DNA of 40,121 bases from Sulfuricurvum sp. 17-40-25 (GCA_002282015.1 NCIJ01000010.1:1-40121), one strand, 5' to 3'. Shown: positions 9,696-21,191, counted from the first letter of the stretch. Notes: generated by a model from the sequence alone, not told the origin. Numbers and translations: made by a program.

Positions 9696-10368
9696 TTTAC
9701 AAACCCTACAAAAACAATTAGGGTATCAATTTCAAAACAAAGAGCTCCTTATTGAAGCGCTGACGCATAAAAGCTACAAACAGCCCTACAATAATGAGCG
9801 ACTTGAATTTTTAGGAGATGCCGTTCTCGACCTGATCGTCGGTGAATACCTGTATAAAAGATTTATTCACTTTGAAGAGGGAAATCTCTCAAAAATGCGT
9901 GCTTCCCTCGTAAATGAGGGAGGGTTTACCCGCCTTGCCATCTATTTGAATCTAGGTGAGTATATTTATTTATCCAATGCTGAAGAAAACAACAGTGGAC
10001 GTACCAAAAGCTCATTGCTTTCCAATGCGTTTGAAGCATTAATGGGGGCTATTTACCTTGAAGTCGGATTGGATACCGTGCGCACGATTACCATCGATTT
10101 GCTGGAAAAAGTGCACCCCGATATTTCACTCGATTCTCTCTTCAAAGACTATAAGACATCGTTACAAGAACTCACACAAGCTCACTATGGAATCACTCCT
10201 GATTACCAACTCGTTGCAGCTCATGGTCCTGATCATAAAAAAGAGTTTGAGATTGCTGCATTCATCGATGGAAAACGTTATGCCTCGGCTGTTGGTAAAA
10301 GTAAAAAACAAGCCCAGCAAGAGGCTGCTAAAATCGCATTGGACATTTTAACAAAGGAACTCAAATGA
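9688..10368 (+). CDS. rnc: Ribonuclease III
   Basis: RNase III cleaves double-stranded RNA in rRNA processing and mRNA turnover. The 226-aa protein has the endonuclease signature [16 protein letters not shown] (about residues 33-48), the second acidic motif [13 protein letters not shown] (about 113-125), and a C-terminal dsRNA-binding domain (about 155-223) ending in [17 protein letters not shown]. The length matches the family. It overlaps rnhA by 8 bp upstream and aroC by 4 bp (ATGA) downstream, so all three are translationally linked. Confidence 0.97.
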   Translation: MDDLQTLQKQLGYQFQNKELLIEALTHKSYKQPYNNERLEFLGDAVLDLIVGEYLYKRFIHFEEGNLSKMRASLVNEGGFTRLAIYLNLGEYIYLSNAEENNSGRTKSSLLSNAFEALMGAIYLEVGLDTVRTITIDLLEKVHPDISLDSLFKDYKTSLQELTQAHYGITPDYQLVAAHGPDHKKEFEIAAFIDGKRYASAVGKSKKQAQQEAAKIALDILTKELK

Positions 10369-11438
10369 ACCGTTTTGGCGAACGTTTTACGATGACCACC
10401 TACGGTGAGTCCCATGGAAAAGCTATCGGATGTGTTTTGGACGGTGTCCCTGCAGGATTAGAGATCGATGAAGCCTATATCCAAAGCGAACTAGACCGTC
10501 GCCGCCCGGGTCAAAATGAGTTTGCAACCGCACGTAAAGAATCCGATAAAGTAGAAATTTTAAGCGGTGTCTTTGAGGGTATTAGTACGGGCACTCCTAT
10601 CATGATGGTCATCTACAACACCGACCAAAAAAGCGGTGATTACTCCAATATCAAAGACATCTTTCGCCCGGGTCATGCTGATTTTACCTATTTTCATAAA
10701 TTCGGACTACGTGATTATCGCGGTGGCGGACGCTCCAGTGCACGTGAAACCGCTGCACGTGTTGCCGGAGGTGCGGTTGCAAAACTGATGCTCTCTAAAA
10801 TCGGTATTACTTTTTCTAGCGGTATCAGTGCTATTCATGGAATCCAAGGAAAAGAACTGGACTTCTCGTATCCACCTAAAAGCCCAATCTATGCTTTAGA
10901 CCCCAGTGTTGAAGAAGCACAAAAAGAAGCTATTTTAGCAGCCAAGAATCGCCATGATTCTGTTGGAGGAGTTGCCACTCTCAAAATATCGGGGCTTCCT
11001 ATCGGATTAGGCGAAGGTCTGTATTACAAACTCGATGCAGTGCTTGCAAGCGCTATGATGGGAATCAATGCTGTAAAAGCGGTCGAAATAGGGGATGGTA
11101 TTCACAGTGCCGAAGTTTTAGCATCTCAAAATAATGATCCCATTACCGATCAAGGCTTTAAAACCAACCATTCAGGAGGGATTCTAGGAGGAATGAGCAA
11201 CGGTGATGATCTCATCTGCAAAGTTCATTTTAAACCTACCCCTTCGATCTTCATCGACCAAGAGAGCATTAATACATCAGGAGAAAATGTGCATGTTTCT
11301 CTCAAAGGGCGTCATGACCCCTGTGTCGCTATTCGCGGCTCTGTTGTCGTTGAGTCTATGGCAGCCTTAGTCATCGCGGATATGACATTACTCAATATGG
11401 GACGCACTATGGAGGGTATAAAAAGCTACTATAGGTAG
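10365..11438 (+). CDS. aroC: Chorismate synthase
   Basis: AroC converts EPSP to chorismate with reduced FMN, the last step of the common aromatic pathway. The 357-aa product carries all three signatures: [18 protein letters not shown] at the N-terminus, the [22 protein letters not shown] region, and the C-terminal [10 protein letters not shown]. The ATG overlaps the rnc stop by 4 bp. A 66-bp gap with no clear terminator separates it from the PhoH gene on the same strand. Confidence 0.97.
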   Translation: MNRFGERFTMTTYGESHGKAIGCVLDGVPAGLEIDEAYIQSELDRRRPGQNEFATARKESDKVEILSGVFEGISTGTPIMMVIYNTDQKSGDYSNIKDIFRPGHADFTYFHKFGLRDYRGGGRSSARETAARVAGGAVAKLMLSKIGITFSSGISAIHGIQGKELDFSYPPKSPIYALDPSVEEAQKEAILAAKNRHDSVGGVATLKISGLPIGLGEGLYYKLDAVLASAMMGINAVKAVEIGDGIHSAEVLASQNNDPITDQGFKTNHSGGILGGMSNGDDLICKVHFKPTPSIFIDQESINTSGENVHVSLKGRHDPCVAIRGSVVVESMAALVIADMTLLNMGRTMEGIKSYYR

Positions 11439-11504
11439 TCCTATTAGCTTCGGTTAAGAATTATTTCACTACCATTGATTATCTTTATTTAATAAGGTTT
11501 CAAC

Positions 11505-12968
11505 GTGAGTGAAAAAGAAAAAACTTACCTTCTAGACACTTCAGTTATCCTCGATGACCATACCAATATCTTGCGTATTAGCCAAGAAAATCAAAATGCC
11601 GTCGTCATTACCAACATCGTCTTATCTGAGCTTAACAGTAAAAAAGACGACATGCGCTCAGAAGCCGGCTTTCAGGCCAGAGAGTTTTTCCGTCTAGCGG
11701 ACATAGCCTTTGGTGAGCCCATTGCCGCTATTGAACTTCCCGCCGTTATACGAGAAGGAATAGACCCAAAAGAATGCATCAATGACCGCTACTATCGACT
11801 TGATCTAAAATTTGACCGCTCATTACACGGGGGCCAGGATGTCTCTATTGACTTTTACATCATTCATCGAGAAAACTACCGCATTTCAACCTCTTTTTCA
11901 GAACCAAAAGGGATGAACGATGCCAAAATAGCAGAGATCGCTGATGATTATGATCTCACGCTCGTTACCAATGATATGTCGTTTCGTATTGCAGCAGAAA
12001 TTCGAGGAATACCAACCCAAAATATTCGCAATAGCAGTGTTGAAGCTCCTGAAGATATTGATTTTTCCTCAACCTATACCTACATTGAATCCCCGCAATT
12101 CCCAGCTCAAGGTGAGCATTATAATTTTGAACAATTCACGTTTATTGAACATGCCATAAGCACGTCAAACGAGACGTATGCAACAGGTATACAGCGATAT
12201 GCGCTTAGTTCTAACGGTCAGCTAGAATGGTGTGATTTTGATCGCCGCTTTGGTGAACATTTTGATGACAACCTAGTTCGCCCTATGAACATTGAACAGA
12301 AGTTTTATTTCTCAATGATGACGCATCCTCAAAACTTCGTCACCGTGGTCGCAGGTTCAACAGGATCAGGAAAAACACTCGTTGCATTGCAAGCTGGGCT
12401 TGAGCTAGTAGAAGAGGGTATCGTAGAGGGGATTATTTATGCTCGTAATACCGTAACCTCAAACGATCAGCAATCAGAGTTAGGTTTTCGCAAAGGAGAT
12501 GAAGAGCAAAAACTCGGCTATTTTATGTACCCCTTGTACGCTGCAGTCAATTTTACCATTGAACAGCAAAATAAACACTCTCTTGATGCACGTGTCGAGT
12601 TTACAGGTAATACCAATTCCACCAAGCGGGAAAATGCAACTGAACTGTTTATGAAAAAATACAATATTGAAGCCATGGACATTGCCCACATGAGAGGGAC
12701 TACAATATCCCGTAAATTTGTCATCATTGATGAAGCTCAGAACATGACAAATGCCACACTCAAACTCATCGGTACGCGCATGGGAGAAGATACTCGGCTA
12801 GTCGTTATGGGAGACCCAGGACAAATAGATCATCCATTCCTCTCAAAGCGACGTAATGCGCTCGTAAGCCTTCTGAATAAAGCACAGCACTGTAATTTTA
12901 TAGCGGGGATACAGCTTCGTCATACCATACGTAGTAGTGTTGCTAATTGGTTCGATGATAACTTCTGA
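11505..12968 (+). CDS. phoH2: PIN-PhoH family ATPase/ribonuclease
   Basis: The protein joins an N-terminal PIN nuclease domain to a PhoH ATPase, as in PhoH2 proteins, which are RNA helicase/RNases. The 487 aa comprise PIN motifs (LLDTSVILDD at residues 8-17; conserved Glu and Asp at LSELN, NDAKIAEIA and LVTNDMSFR), then Walker A GSTGSGKT (284-291), Walker B FVIIDEAQNM and the arginine-rich end LRHTIRSS. It begins at GTG 11505 with AAGG upstream. It is followed by a convergent structured gap and nifU. This is usually a chromosomal housekeeping or stress gene; I do not read it as part of the island. Confidence 0.88.
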   Translation: MSEKEKTYLLDTSVILDDHTNILRISQENQNAVVITNIVLSELNSKKDDMRSEAGFQAREFFRLADIAFGEPIAAIELPAVIREGIDPKECINDRYYRLDLKFDRSLHGGQDVSIDFYIIHRENYRISTSFSEPKGMNDAKIAEIADDYDLTLVTNDMSFRIAAEIRGIPTQNIRNSSVEAPEDIDFSSTYTYIESPQFPAQGEHYNFEQFTFIEHAISTSNETYATGIQRYALSSNGQLEWCDFDRRFGEHFDDNLVRPMNIEQKFYFSMMTHPQNFVTVVAGSTGSGKTLVALQAGLELVEEGIVEGIIYARNTVTSNDQQSELGFRKGDEEQKLGYFMYPLYAAVNFTIEQQNKHSLDARVEFTGNTNSTKRENATELFMKKYNIEAMDIAHMRGTTISRKFVIIDEAQNMTNATLKLIGTRMGEDTRLVVMGDPGQIDHPFLSKRRNALVSLLNKAQHCNFIAGIQLRHTIRSSVANWFDDNF

Positions 12969-12975
12969 TAAACAC

Positions 12976-13070
12976 GCCATCGGAACACGTCCCGATTGGC
13001 TACGCTAACACTGAGTTTTACCCTCAAGGGGCACAATGTCTTCAGCAGAAGGCTCACGCGGAAAACCGCG
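12976..13070. other. GC-rich intergenic hairpin cluster between convergent phoH2 and nifU
   Basis: The 125-bp gap between converging genes holds at least three hairpins. The first is a long imperfect stem, GCCATCGG pairing with CCGATTGGC (12976-13000). The second is a short CCTC/GAGG-like stem near 13021-13031. The third is a strong CGCGG-AAAA-CCGCG hairpin (13057-13070). The stretch is more GC-rich than its surroundings and has no ORF with coding character. It most simply acts as a bidirectional terminator, but no U-tracts are evident; a small RNA or an extragenic repeat unit would look similar. Confidence 0.4.
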
Positions 13071-13093
13071 CTACTGCAAATATATTTGGTGAA

Positions 13094-14068
13094 TTAGATA
13101 GGTAAAACGCGGATTTTGTTAGAAAGTTTCTCTTTAAGTGTTGACTCCATAGCGTACAATGTACCCGTACTTGAACTCGCACATCCATTACATGCGCCTA
13201 AATAACGGATGTAAATATCAATATACTCACCTGAATCTTTAACATCGATAACTTCAACGTTTCCACCGTCCATGATCAAAAATTGACGAATACTTTCATC
13301 AATAACTGCATCAATGGCTTTGATTTTCTGTACCAAAGTCATGGTTTCAAAATCACCGAGTCCGCCTGCATCTGCTGCAGATTGCATTTTCTCAACATCC
13401 ATCTCATGACGTACACCATTGAGAATATCAACGAGATAATATTCACGTGCTTCATGTCCGCCAGGCTTGATACATGATTTACAAAAACCACCTGCTTTGG
13501 TATAGTCTGTAATTTGTTCAATCGTTGTAAGATCGTTAAGTCGAATTACCTCTTTAAGCGTTCCAAGACTAACACGAGCACATTCACATACGATGATTTC
13601 TGTTTCAAAACTTGCTTCATCAACCCCTAAATACAATCCTGCCGCTTTTTTAATAACGTCATACGCCATAACCGAACAGTGCATTTTTTGTGGTGGAACT
13701 GCCGGAGTCTCAGGATCATCACGAAGTGACATTTCAACGTCGATATTCGTGATCTTAACTGCGTCTTGTACTGTTTTACCAATACAAAGCTCTGCCATCA
13801 TGTCTGAACTGGCGATTGCCGTACCGCATCCAAAACTTTTGAATTTTGAATTAACGATAGTATCGTTTTTTGGATCTACTTCCCAATACAAACGAACCGC
13901 ATCTCCACAGCTCTCGGCACCGAAGTCAGCAACGATCAGCTTGTGTCCTGCTGTATCGCATTCCTCTTGTGTGATTTCACCCTGATTGGTCGGGGCGTTC
14001 ATCAATGTTGTTACTTTATTTGAATACTGATCCCAAAGAGACCCGCTCATTAAATCATTTTTTGCCAT
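13094..14068 (-). CDS. nifU: Fe-S cluster assembly scaffold NifU
   Basis: NifU assembles Fe-S clusters from sulfur supplied by NifS and passes them to client proteins. The 324-aa protein has all three classic domains: an N-terminal IscU-like scaffold (about 20-150, cysteines near SFGCGTAIAS and QKMHCSVM), a central BFD-like [2Fe-2S] domain (CECARV...FCKSC, about 160-205), and a C-terminal NifU domain with CxxC in GACNGCASSS. It follows nifS by 11 bp in a two-gene operon. In Campylobacterota this pair is the general housekeeping Fe-S system and does not by itself imply nitrogen fixation; no nif structural genes are in the window. Confidence 0.95.
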   Translation of the reverse strand: MAKNDLMSGSLWDQYSNKVTTLMNAPTNQGEITQEECDTAGHKLIVADFGAESCGDAVRLYWEVDPKNDTIVNSKFKSFGCGTAIASSDMMAELCIGKTVQDAVKITNIDVEMSLRDDPETPAVPPQKMHCSVMAYDVIKKAAGLYLGVDEASFETEIIVCECARVSLGTLKEVIRLNDLTTIEQITDYTKAGGFCKSCIKPGGHEAREYYLVDILNGVRHEMDVEKMQSAADAGGLGDFETMTLVQKIKAIDAVIDESIRQFLIMDGGNVEVIDVKDSGEYIDIYIRYLGACNGCASSSTGTLYAMESTLKEKLSNKIRVLPI

Positions 14069-14079
14069 AATAAAATCCT

Positions 14080-15303
<1,224 letters not shown>

Positions 15304-15426
15304 CTAATATTGAGGTGCTTTAATATAGATAATTTTTATCTTGTTTAACTTTTGGGATAATAGTGCAACCCTTGTTATACTAACCTTAAGATTTTTTTAT
15401 ATTTAGCATAGTTTAAGAATTGATTA

Positions 15427-16734
15427 TTATAGAGCCATGAGCGCTATCATAGAGTCAATGCTCTCTTGGTACTCTGTAATCAGCGTTGCATCTTGGGATA
15501 AAAAGAGTTCCATCTGCTCTTTCTTGGCTATCGCTTCGTCGAGTTCTTTATCAGAACCTTTAATATAGGCACCTATACGGATGAGCATCTCATTTTCTTT
15601 TAACAATGTATACAAGCGGCGAAATCGACGTGCCGCAGCTAAATGCTCAGGAGAAATAATATCGTTCATAATACGTGATGCAGAATTGAGAATATGAATG
15701 GGTGGATAGATACCAAAATCGGTCAGCTCCCGAGACAGTACAATATGCCCATCTAGAATTGAGCGTGACTGATCGGCGATAGGATCACTCATATCGTCTC
15801 CCTCTACGAGAACGGTGAAAAAAGCGGTGATCGATCCGTGACCTTCTTCTTTTCCTGCACGCTCCATTAGCTGTGGTAGAAGAGTAAGAGAAGAGGGCGG
15901 ATATCCTTTGGAAGTAGGAGGTTCCCCAAGGGCCAGACCGATTTCACGCTGTGCCATTGCAAAGCGGGTCACCGAGTCCATCATAAATAAAACGTCGTGT
16001 CCCTGTGATTTGAAATACTCGGCCACGCTCATCGCGCTAAACGCTCCGTATTTACGCATAAGAGGTGAATCATCACTGGTAGCAACCACCAGCACCGTAT
16101 TTTCTAGATTACCGCCAAGACTTTTTTCGATAAATTCAGGCACTTCCCGTCCACGCTCACCGATGAGGGCAATTACTTTGATCGGCGCTTGGCTGCCACG
16201 GACAATCATCCCCATGAGGGTTGATTTTCCCACACCGCTTCCGGCAAAAATACCAAGCTTTTGCCCTTTACCGCAGCTTAAAAGTCCATCGATGGTTTTC
16301 ACTCCAACACTAAAGGGCTCATCGATCATTCCACGCTTCATGGCAGCAATAGGTGCTTTAATAATGGGTTCAATATGACTGCCCCAAACAGGCCCTTTTC
16401 CATCAATAGGTTTCATAAAAGGGTCCACAACGCGGCCAAGAAGTCCCTCACCCACTTCTATGGCCATCCCGGTTTGATTGGAAAATACTTGATCCCCGGC
16501 CCGAAATCCCTCTACAAATCGAAAAGGGGTAATAAAAAAGCGGTTTCGCTCTACTTCGCTTACCATCCCCATCGCTTCAGACGCGTTTACCCCCGAAACA
16601 ATCGTAACGGTATCGCCGATACTGACATGCAATCCTTCTGCCACTATAACTGTAGGACTGATTTTAATGATGGTCCCAAAAATAGTATGAAGCTTCTCTT
16701 TTCCGAGACGTTCGCGAAGGGCTTTTAATGGCAT
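15427..16734 (-). CDS. fliI: Flagellar export ATPase FliI
   Basis: FliI is the ATPase of the flagellar type III export apparatus, related to the F1 beta subunit. The 435-aa protein has an N-terminal beta barrel, Walker A GIFAGSGVGKST, the GERGREVPEF loop, Walker B VLFMMDSVTRFAMAQRE, and the LGEPPTSKGYPPS segment diagnostic of type III ATPases. It is plainly flagellar rather than virulence type by its neighbours; folE lies 7 bp upstream on the same strand. It implies a motile organism. Confidence 0.93.
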   Translation of the reverse strand: MPLKALRERLGKEKLHTIFGTIIKISPTVIVAEGLHVSIGDTVTIVSGVNASEAMGMVSEVERNRFFITPFRFVEGFRAGDQVFSNQTGMAIEVGEGLLGRVVDPFMKPIDGKGPVWGSHIEPIIKAPIAAMKRGMIDEPFSVGVKTIDGLLSCGKGQKLGIFAGSGVGKSTLMGMIVRGSQAPIKVIALIGERGREVPEFIEKSLGGNLENTVLVVATSDDSPLMRKYGAFSAMSVAEYFKSQGHDVLFMMDSVTRFAMAQREIGLALGEPPTSKGYPPSSLTLLPQLMERAGKEEGHGSITAFFTVLVEGDDMSDPIADQSRSILDGHIVLSRELTDFGIYPPIHILNSASRIMNDIISPEHLAAARRFRRLYTLLKENEMLIRIGAYIKGSDKELDEAIAKKEQMELFLSQDATLITEYQESIDSMIALMAL

Positions 16735-16741
16735 AATAGCA

Positions 16742-17326
16742 CTAGTATCGGTTGCCCGAATGCGAGTTGATCAGGCTAAAAAATTCCATACGTGTTTTTT
16801 CGTCTCTTTTAAAAAGACCGCGCAATGCGCTGGATGTCGTGGTCGAGCTGATTTTTTCCACTCCACGCATTTCCATACACATATGGCGTGCTTGAATCAC
16901 TACTGCAACCCCTTTTGGATTGATCGAGCGCATTAACGCATCGGCAATTTGTTCCGTGAGCTGCTCTTGAATTTGCATCCGTCGTGCAAATACATCTACT
17001 ACTCTTGGAATTTTTGAAAGACCTACTACTTTTCCATCCGGAATATAAGCGATGTGCGCTCGTCCAATAATCGGGAGAAGGTGATGCTCACACGTAGAAT
17101 AAAATTCAATATCTTTTATTAAGACCATTTCATCATTACTCGTAGCAAACATGGCAGAATTTAAAATGGCCTGTGGATCTTCTTGGTATCCACCAAACAT
17201 AAACTCATACGCTTTAAAAACACGCTCAGGCGTCTTCAGTAACCCTTCTCGTGTCACATCTTCGCCCACATGTCCGATCATAGTTCGTACTGCTTCTTCA
17301 AAATCCTCTTGCTGTCTTGAGGCCAT
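16742..17326 (-). CDS. folE: GTP cyclohydrolase I
   Basis: FolE opens the purine ring of GTP to give dihydroneopterin triphosphate, the first step of folate synthesis. The zinc ligands are visible: Cys and His in [10 protein letters not shown] and the second Cys in RHMCMEMRG. The [15 protein letters not shown] stretch is also diagnostic. I start at ATG 17326 (194 aa) because AAGAAGG precedes it by 5 nt; a GTG at 17332 is in frame but abuts the ribosome-binding site. The gene ends 7 bp before fliI and is divergent from tig. Confidence 0.95.
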   Translation of the reverse strand: MASRQQEDFEEAVRTMIGHVGEDVTREGLLKTPERVFKAYEFMFGGYQEDPQAILNSAMFATSNDEMVLIKDIEFYSTCEHHLLPIIGRAHIAYIPDGKVVGLSKIPRVVDVFARRMQIQEQLTEQIADALMRSINPKGVAVVIQARHMCMEMRGVEKISSTTTSSALRGLFKRDEKTRMEFFSLINSHSGNRY

Positions 17327-17478
17327 AGGCACCTTCTTTTACTAAAGATTATTTCGTGACTCTAACACTGATTTGCTTTTATTTTGATTTTGTTCAGCCA
17401 TAGTTTAACCCTTTTTGGATATTATTTTTGCCATTTAGTCATCAAACTATAGACGACAAACAGCCATAAAGGGATTCA

Positions 17479-18774
17479 ATGCAAATCACAACCAATAAAA
17501 TCAATTCTGCTAATGCAACAATAAACGCAGCTATCACACGCAATACACTCGATATGAATATCGAGAAAATTGCTAAACAACTCAGTAAAGACGCAAAAGT
17601 TCCAGGATTCCGTAAAGGGAAAGTTCCTATGGATGCTGTTAAAAAACAATACGGTGAGCGCTTGATCCAAGACGCTGAGGCGCAAGCTCTTCGTGATTTA
17701 CTTAATGAAGGTCTAAAGCTCATGGAGATCGCACAAGATACTCTTATCGGCGAACCACAAATTACCAAATTTGAGAAAAATGACAACGGGATCGATGTGG
17801 AAGTCACCATCGCTACACGTCCTGCTATTGAATTGGGAGATTACGCTGCTCTCGTTCCTGCTGTTAAAAAACCAGCAATTGCAGATGATGCAGTCATCGC
17901 ACGTATCCAAGAGCTTGCAGGCGCACAAGCACCATTGATCACTGTCGATGAAGCTCGTCCTCTAGCCAATGGCGATACAGCCTTGATCGATTTCGAAGGT
18001 TTTATTGATGGCGTAGCATTTGAAGGCGGGAAAGCAGAAAACTTCTCACTCACTCTTGGAAGCGGTCAGTTTATTCCTGGTTTTGAAGAACAAGTGATCG
18101 GACTTAGCAAAGGCGATGAGAAAACAATCGACGTTACTTTCCCTGAAAACTACGGCGGAGAAAAACTAGCGGGTAAACCTGCGAGCTTTAAAGTCAAAAT
18201 TCACGCTATTCAAACTAAAGAAGCGGTTGTTTTGGATGACGAATTAGCTAAAAAAATGTTGCCTGGTTTTGAAGACGCTACCCTCGTAATGCTTAAAGAA
18301 AAAGTCAAAGAGCAGCTAGAGAGCGAAGAGATGAGCAAGCTCTACAACGACGAGCTTAAACCAAATCTTATGGAGCACTTTGTCTCCACTTTTACTATCG
18401 ATCTTCCAGACTTCATCGTTGAGCAAGAAATCGATATGGCTCTTAATAAAAAAGCGCGTGAAATGACGGAAGAGCAAATCGCTGAACTTCGCGACAATGC
18501 AGACAAAGTCAAAGAGATGCGTGAAACATTCCGTGATGATGCATGCCGTGCAGTTAAAGCGACTTTCATCGTTGATGCATTGGCAAAAGCCGAGAGTATT
18601 TCGGTCAATGAGCAAGAGCTTATGCAAACCATCTATTATGAAGCAATGCAAATGGGCCAAGACCCTGCGGCTGTGTATAAAAACTACCAAGAGTCCGGTT
18701 ATCTTCCAGCCATTCAAATGGCAATGATCGAAGATCGCGTATTGAGCAAATTGCTTAATGCAAACATCAAGTAA
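17479..18774 (+). CDS. tig: Trigger factor
   Basis: Trigger factor is the ribosome-bound chaperone and peptidyl-prolyl isomerase. The 431-aa protein has the ribosome-docking signature [10 protein letters not shown] (about residues 42-51), an FKBP-type PPIase domain (about 155-240, [13 protein letters not shown] and [15 protein letters not shown]), and a helical C-terminal chaperone domain. GGGAT precedes the ATG. It leads a plus-strand series tig-clpP-GGDEF-def-comM with gaps of only 5-15 bp before def. tig next to clpP is a widespread arrangement. Confidence 0.96.
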   Translation: MQITTNKINSANATINAAITRNTLDMNIEKIAKQLSKDAKVPGFRKGKVPMDAVKKQYGERLIQDAEAQALRDLLNEGLKLMEIAQDTLIGEPQITKFEKNDNGIDVEVTIATRPAIELGDYAALVPAVKKPAIADDAVIARIQELAGAQAPLITVDEARPLANGDTALIDFEGFIDGVAFEGGKAENFSLTLGSGQFIPGFEEQVIGLSKGDEKTIDVTFPENYGGEKLAGKPASFKVKIHAIQTKEAVVLDDELAKKMLPGFEDATLVMLKEKVKEQLESEEMSKLYNDELKPNLMEHFVSTFTIDLPDFIVEQEIDMALNKKAREMTEEQIAELRDNADKVKEMRETFRDDACRAVKATFIVDALAKAESISVNEQELMQTIYYEAMQMGQDPAAVYKNYQESGYLPAIQMAMIEDRVLSKLLNANIK

Positions 18775-18779
18775 CTGTT

Positions 18780-19379
18780 ATGAGCTATATTCCTTACGTT
18801 ATTGAAAAAACGGGTCGCGGTGAGCGCTCGTACGATATTTATTCACGTCTTCTCAAAGACCGTATCATCATGCTAAGTGGCGAAGTACATGACCAAGTAG
18901 CCTCTTCGATCGTAGCACAACTTCTTTTCCTAGAAGCAGAAGACCCGCAAAAAGATATCTATTTTTACATCAACTCGCCGGGTGGTGTTATCACATCGGG
19001 TATGGCGATTTACGACACAATGAATTACATTCGTCCTGATATCTGTACGATCTGTATCGGTCAAGCGGCGTCCATGGGTGCATTTTTGTTAAGTGCAGGA
19101 GCTAAGGGTAAGCGCTATGCGCTGCCACACGCACGTATCATGATTCACCAGCCTCTAGGTGGAGCACAAGGCCAAGCAACCGATATCGAGATTCAAGCTA
19201 AAGAGATTTTACGCATGAAAGCCGAACTCAATGAAATTTTGGCAAAGAATTGTGGTCAGACCGTCAAAAAACTCGAAAAAGATACTGATCGTGATAACTT
19301 TATGTCTGCCGCAGAAGGTGTAGAATATGGTATCATTGACGAAGTACTTGTTCAAAAAGAAAAAGTAGAAGAAAAATAA
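18780..19379 (+). CDS. clpP: ATP-dependent Clp protease proteolytic subunit
   Basis: ClpP forms the two-ring serine peptidase that degrades proteins fed by ClpX or ClpA. The catalytic residues are in place: Ser98 in GQAASMGAF, His123 in MIHQPLGG, and Asp in [14 protein letters not shown]. At 199 aa it matches E. coli ClpP closely. It starts 5 bp after tig. It has the usual short N-terminal segment ([20 protein letters not shown]). Confidence 0.97.
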   Translation: MSYIPYVIEKTGRGERSYDIYSRLLKDRIIMLSGEVHDQVASSIVAQLLFLEAEDPQKDIYFYINSPGGVITSGMAIYDTMNYIRPDICTICIGQAASMGAFLLSAGAKGKRYALPHARIMIHQPLGGAQGQATDIEIQAKEILRMKAELNEILAKNCGQTVKKLEKDTDRDNFMSAAEGVEYGIIDEVLVQKEKVEEK

Positions 19380-19389
19380 GGTAGAAAAC

Positions 19390-20436
19390 ATGGACGCTAC
19401 CCCGAATCATAACGCGGCATCACGACTTGCAAGCGGTCAATCGATCCAAGAGGGAACTCTCCATGTTGGTTCATTAAGCGATCCTACCAGTGATTTAGAA
19501 ATCTTTTCCAAAGAAGTTCTAAATGCACTGATCTCTGATAATCTACCTCCTACCCCTAATAACTTTTCCCTCTATTTTGACCGTATTTTGGAAGACAAGA
19601 GTGAAAGTCTTCGCCGACAGATCGGTTCCATTTTAGAATTGGAAGACAATAATGAAGATGAACAAAATCTTGAATTGGAAAAAACGCTCAAGCAGGGCTT
19701 TTCCTCTGTCAAAAGTATTTTACAACTAAGCGCCACTCTCTATAAAAACATGACACTCATGGAAAAAATTCTTGAAAAACGACAAGAAGAGATCAACAAT
19801 GTCCCTTCTTTGTCTGAGGCACAGAATGTATTAGCCTCTCTTACCGGTGATGTCAGTAAATTAAGCGGGATTCTAACTAAACAAGTTTCCCACATGAAAG
19901 ATCTCTACACAGAAACGGCAACGATAGTTAAACAAGTAGAAAATGAAACGATCTTTGACAACCAGTATGGAGTCTACAATAAGCGCTATCTTCTCAACAA
20001 GTTAACGCAAGAATCGACTCTTATTGAAGAGTTCAACCATAAAAGTTCGCTGATAATGGTTCAACTTTCCAAGGCTACTATTGCTTTGATCAATGGTGAG
20101 AAAGCCAAAAGTCTCATGGTACGTACCGTAGCACGGTTACTGCTTAAGACTTCACGCAGAAGCGACATTGTTGCGCACTATGGTGAGGGTATCTTTTCTA
20201 TGTTACTGAAACATACAGATACTGAAAGTGCACAACGAGCTTCCGAACGTCTTTATGAGTTGGTATCTTCTACCAACTTTTTTCTTGGAGATCAAGAGAT
20301 ACAACTGCAAATTGCAATCGGTCTTGCAGAGTTAAAACCATCACGTTCTATCGAAGAGACCCTGCTTGGAACGCTAGATGCCATGGTTGCTTCCAATGAT
20401 GAAAAAAAAGTACACTATGTTGTTTACAACGATTAA
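19390..20436 (+). CDS. Degenerate GGDEF-domain protein
   Basis: The 348-aa product has a variable, partly coiled-coil N-terminal half (about 60-185, Glu/Lys rich) and a C-terminal region with the fold pattern of a diguanylate cyclase (DNQYGVYNKRYL, resembling DxLTGLxNRR, at about 195). The active-site GGDEF is replaced by GEGIF (residues 265-269), so c-di-GMP synthesis is unlikely; it may bind nucleotide or act as a regulator. It sits between clpP (10-bp gap) and def (15-bp gap), which suggests cotranscription with protein quality-control genes. There are no transmembrane segments. Confidence 0.75.
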   Translation: MDATPNHNAASRLASGQSIQEGTLHVGSLSDPTSDLEIFSKEVLNALISDNLPPTPNNFSLYFDRILEDKSESLRRQIGSILELEDNNEDEQNLELEKTLKQGFSSVKSILQLSATLYKNMTLMEKILEKRQEEINNVPSLSEAQNVLASLTGDVSKLSGILTKQVSHMKDLYTETATIVKQVENETIFDNQYGVYNKRYLLNKLTQESTLIEEFNHKSSLIMVQLSKATIALINGEKAKSLMVRTVARLLLKTSRRSDIVAHYGEGIFSMLLKHTDTESAQRASERLYELVSSTNFFLGDQEIQLQIAIGLAELKPSRSIEETLLGTLDAMVASNDEKKVHYVVYND

Positions 20437-20451
20437 TTAATAAGAGTTTCT

Positions 20452-20967
20452 ATGCTACTTCCAATTATAACTTATCCCAATAAACTTCTCAAAAATATAT
20501 CCGATGATGTTGTCCTTTTTGATTCCCAATTGCATGCATTTCTCGATAACATGTATGAGACAATGATGCATAGCAATGGTATAGGTCTTGCCGCAATACA
20601 AGTTGCTATGCCCATTAGAGCACTCATCTTGTGTATACCCGATGAAGAAGGCAATCAAGATCCAAACAATACCTTGGAGATCATTAATCCGCGTATCGTT
20701 AATCCCAATGGTAAAACCACTTACCAAGAGGGGTGCCTGAGCGTTCCAGGGTTTTATGAAGACATTGAACGCTATGAGACGCTTACCCTGCATTATCATG
20801 ACCGTCATGGTGTTGAGTGTAGCCTGCAAGCCGATGAACTGCTCTCCATTGCTATTCAACATGAGATGGACCATTTGGATGGGAAACTGTTTATTGACCA
20901 CCTCTCCTACAGTCGTCGTAAAAAGTTTGAAAAAGAACATAAAAAAGCCCTCAAAGAAAAAAAATAG
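20452..20967 (+). CDS. def: Peptide deformylase
   Basis: Def removes the formyl group from the initiator methionine of new proteins. The 171-aa product has all three motifs: GIGLAAIQV (residues 43-51), EGCLS (93-97, metal Cys95), and HEMDH (137-141, metal His pair and catalytic Glu138). The C-terminus is Lys rich. It is followed by an AT-rich palindrome and then by comM. Confidence 0.97.
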   Translation: MLLPIITYPNKLLKNISDDVVLFDSQLHAFLDNMYETMMHSNGIGLAAIQVAMPIRALILCIPDEEGNQDPNNTLEIINPRIVNPNGKTTYQEGCLSVPGFYEDIERYETLTLHYHDRHGVECSLQADELLSIAIQHEMDHLDGKLFIDHLSYSRRKKFEKEHKKALKEKK

Positions 20968-20975
20968 TCCTCACG

Positions 20976-21000
20976 TAAATATTGCAATTTGCAATATTTA
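20976..21000. terminator. AT-rich perfect stem-loop between def and comM
   Basis: TAAATATTGC and GCAATATTTA form a perfect 10-bp stem with a 5-nt loop (AATTT), 9 bp after the def stop. The stem is too AT-rich for a classic strong terminator, so a dyad operator for comM is also possible. Confidence 0.4.
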
Positions 21001-21053
21001 GCCCTCGAATTCTTTACTAAGATACACTTTCCCTAAAAACAGGGTAAAACATA

Positions 21054-21181
21054 ATGAAACAATTACTATGTGCAACACTTGAGGGGAATGAAGCTAAAAA
21101 TGTAGAAGTACAGTTTACTGCAACCAAAGGACTACCGGCATTTAGTATTGTTGGCATGGTCAATACCGCTATAACAGAATC
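21054..21181 (+). pseudogene. comM: comM, 5' fragment (interrupted by the element)
   Basis: ComM (YifB/Mg-chelatase-like) is a hexameric helicase that drives branch migration during natural transformation. Only the first 42 codons remain here: the family start is clear (LEGNEAKNVEVQFTATKGLP followed by AFSIVGM), ending ..NTAITES. The element begins at 21182 and supplies three foreign codons and a stop (TAG 21189-21191). The frame is restored exactly when 21176-21181 is joined to base 35721: the junction then reads AITESKERVKSALL, matching the family. The ATG at 21054 has AGGG upstream. Confidence 0.93.
21176..21181. repeat. 6-bp flanking direct repeat AGAATC, left copy
   Basis: AGAATC directly abuts the left terminal inverted repeat. 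The same 6 bp abut the right end at 35715-35720. It is either a target-site duplication or the 6-bp crossover spacer of a tyrosine-recombinase site. Confidence 0.88.
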
Positions 21182-21191
21182 CACCTGTTAG
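21182..21191 (+). repeat. Left terminal inverted repeat
   Basis: CACCTGTTAG is the exact reverse complement of the right end CTAACAGGTG (35705-35714). Just inside, TGTTAG recurs at 21214-21219, and a TGGCA-AAA-TGCCA hairpin sits at 21198-21210, which could be accessory recombinase sites. Confidence 0.9.
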
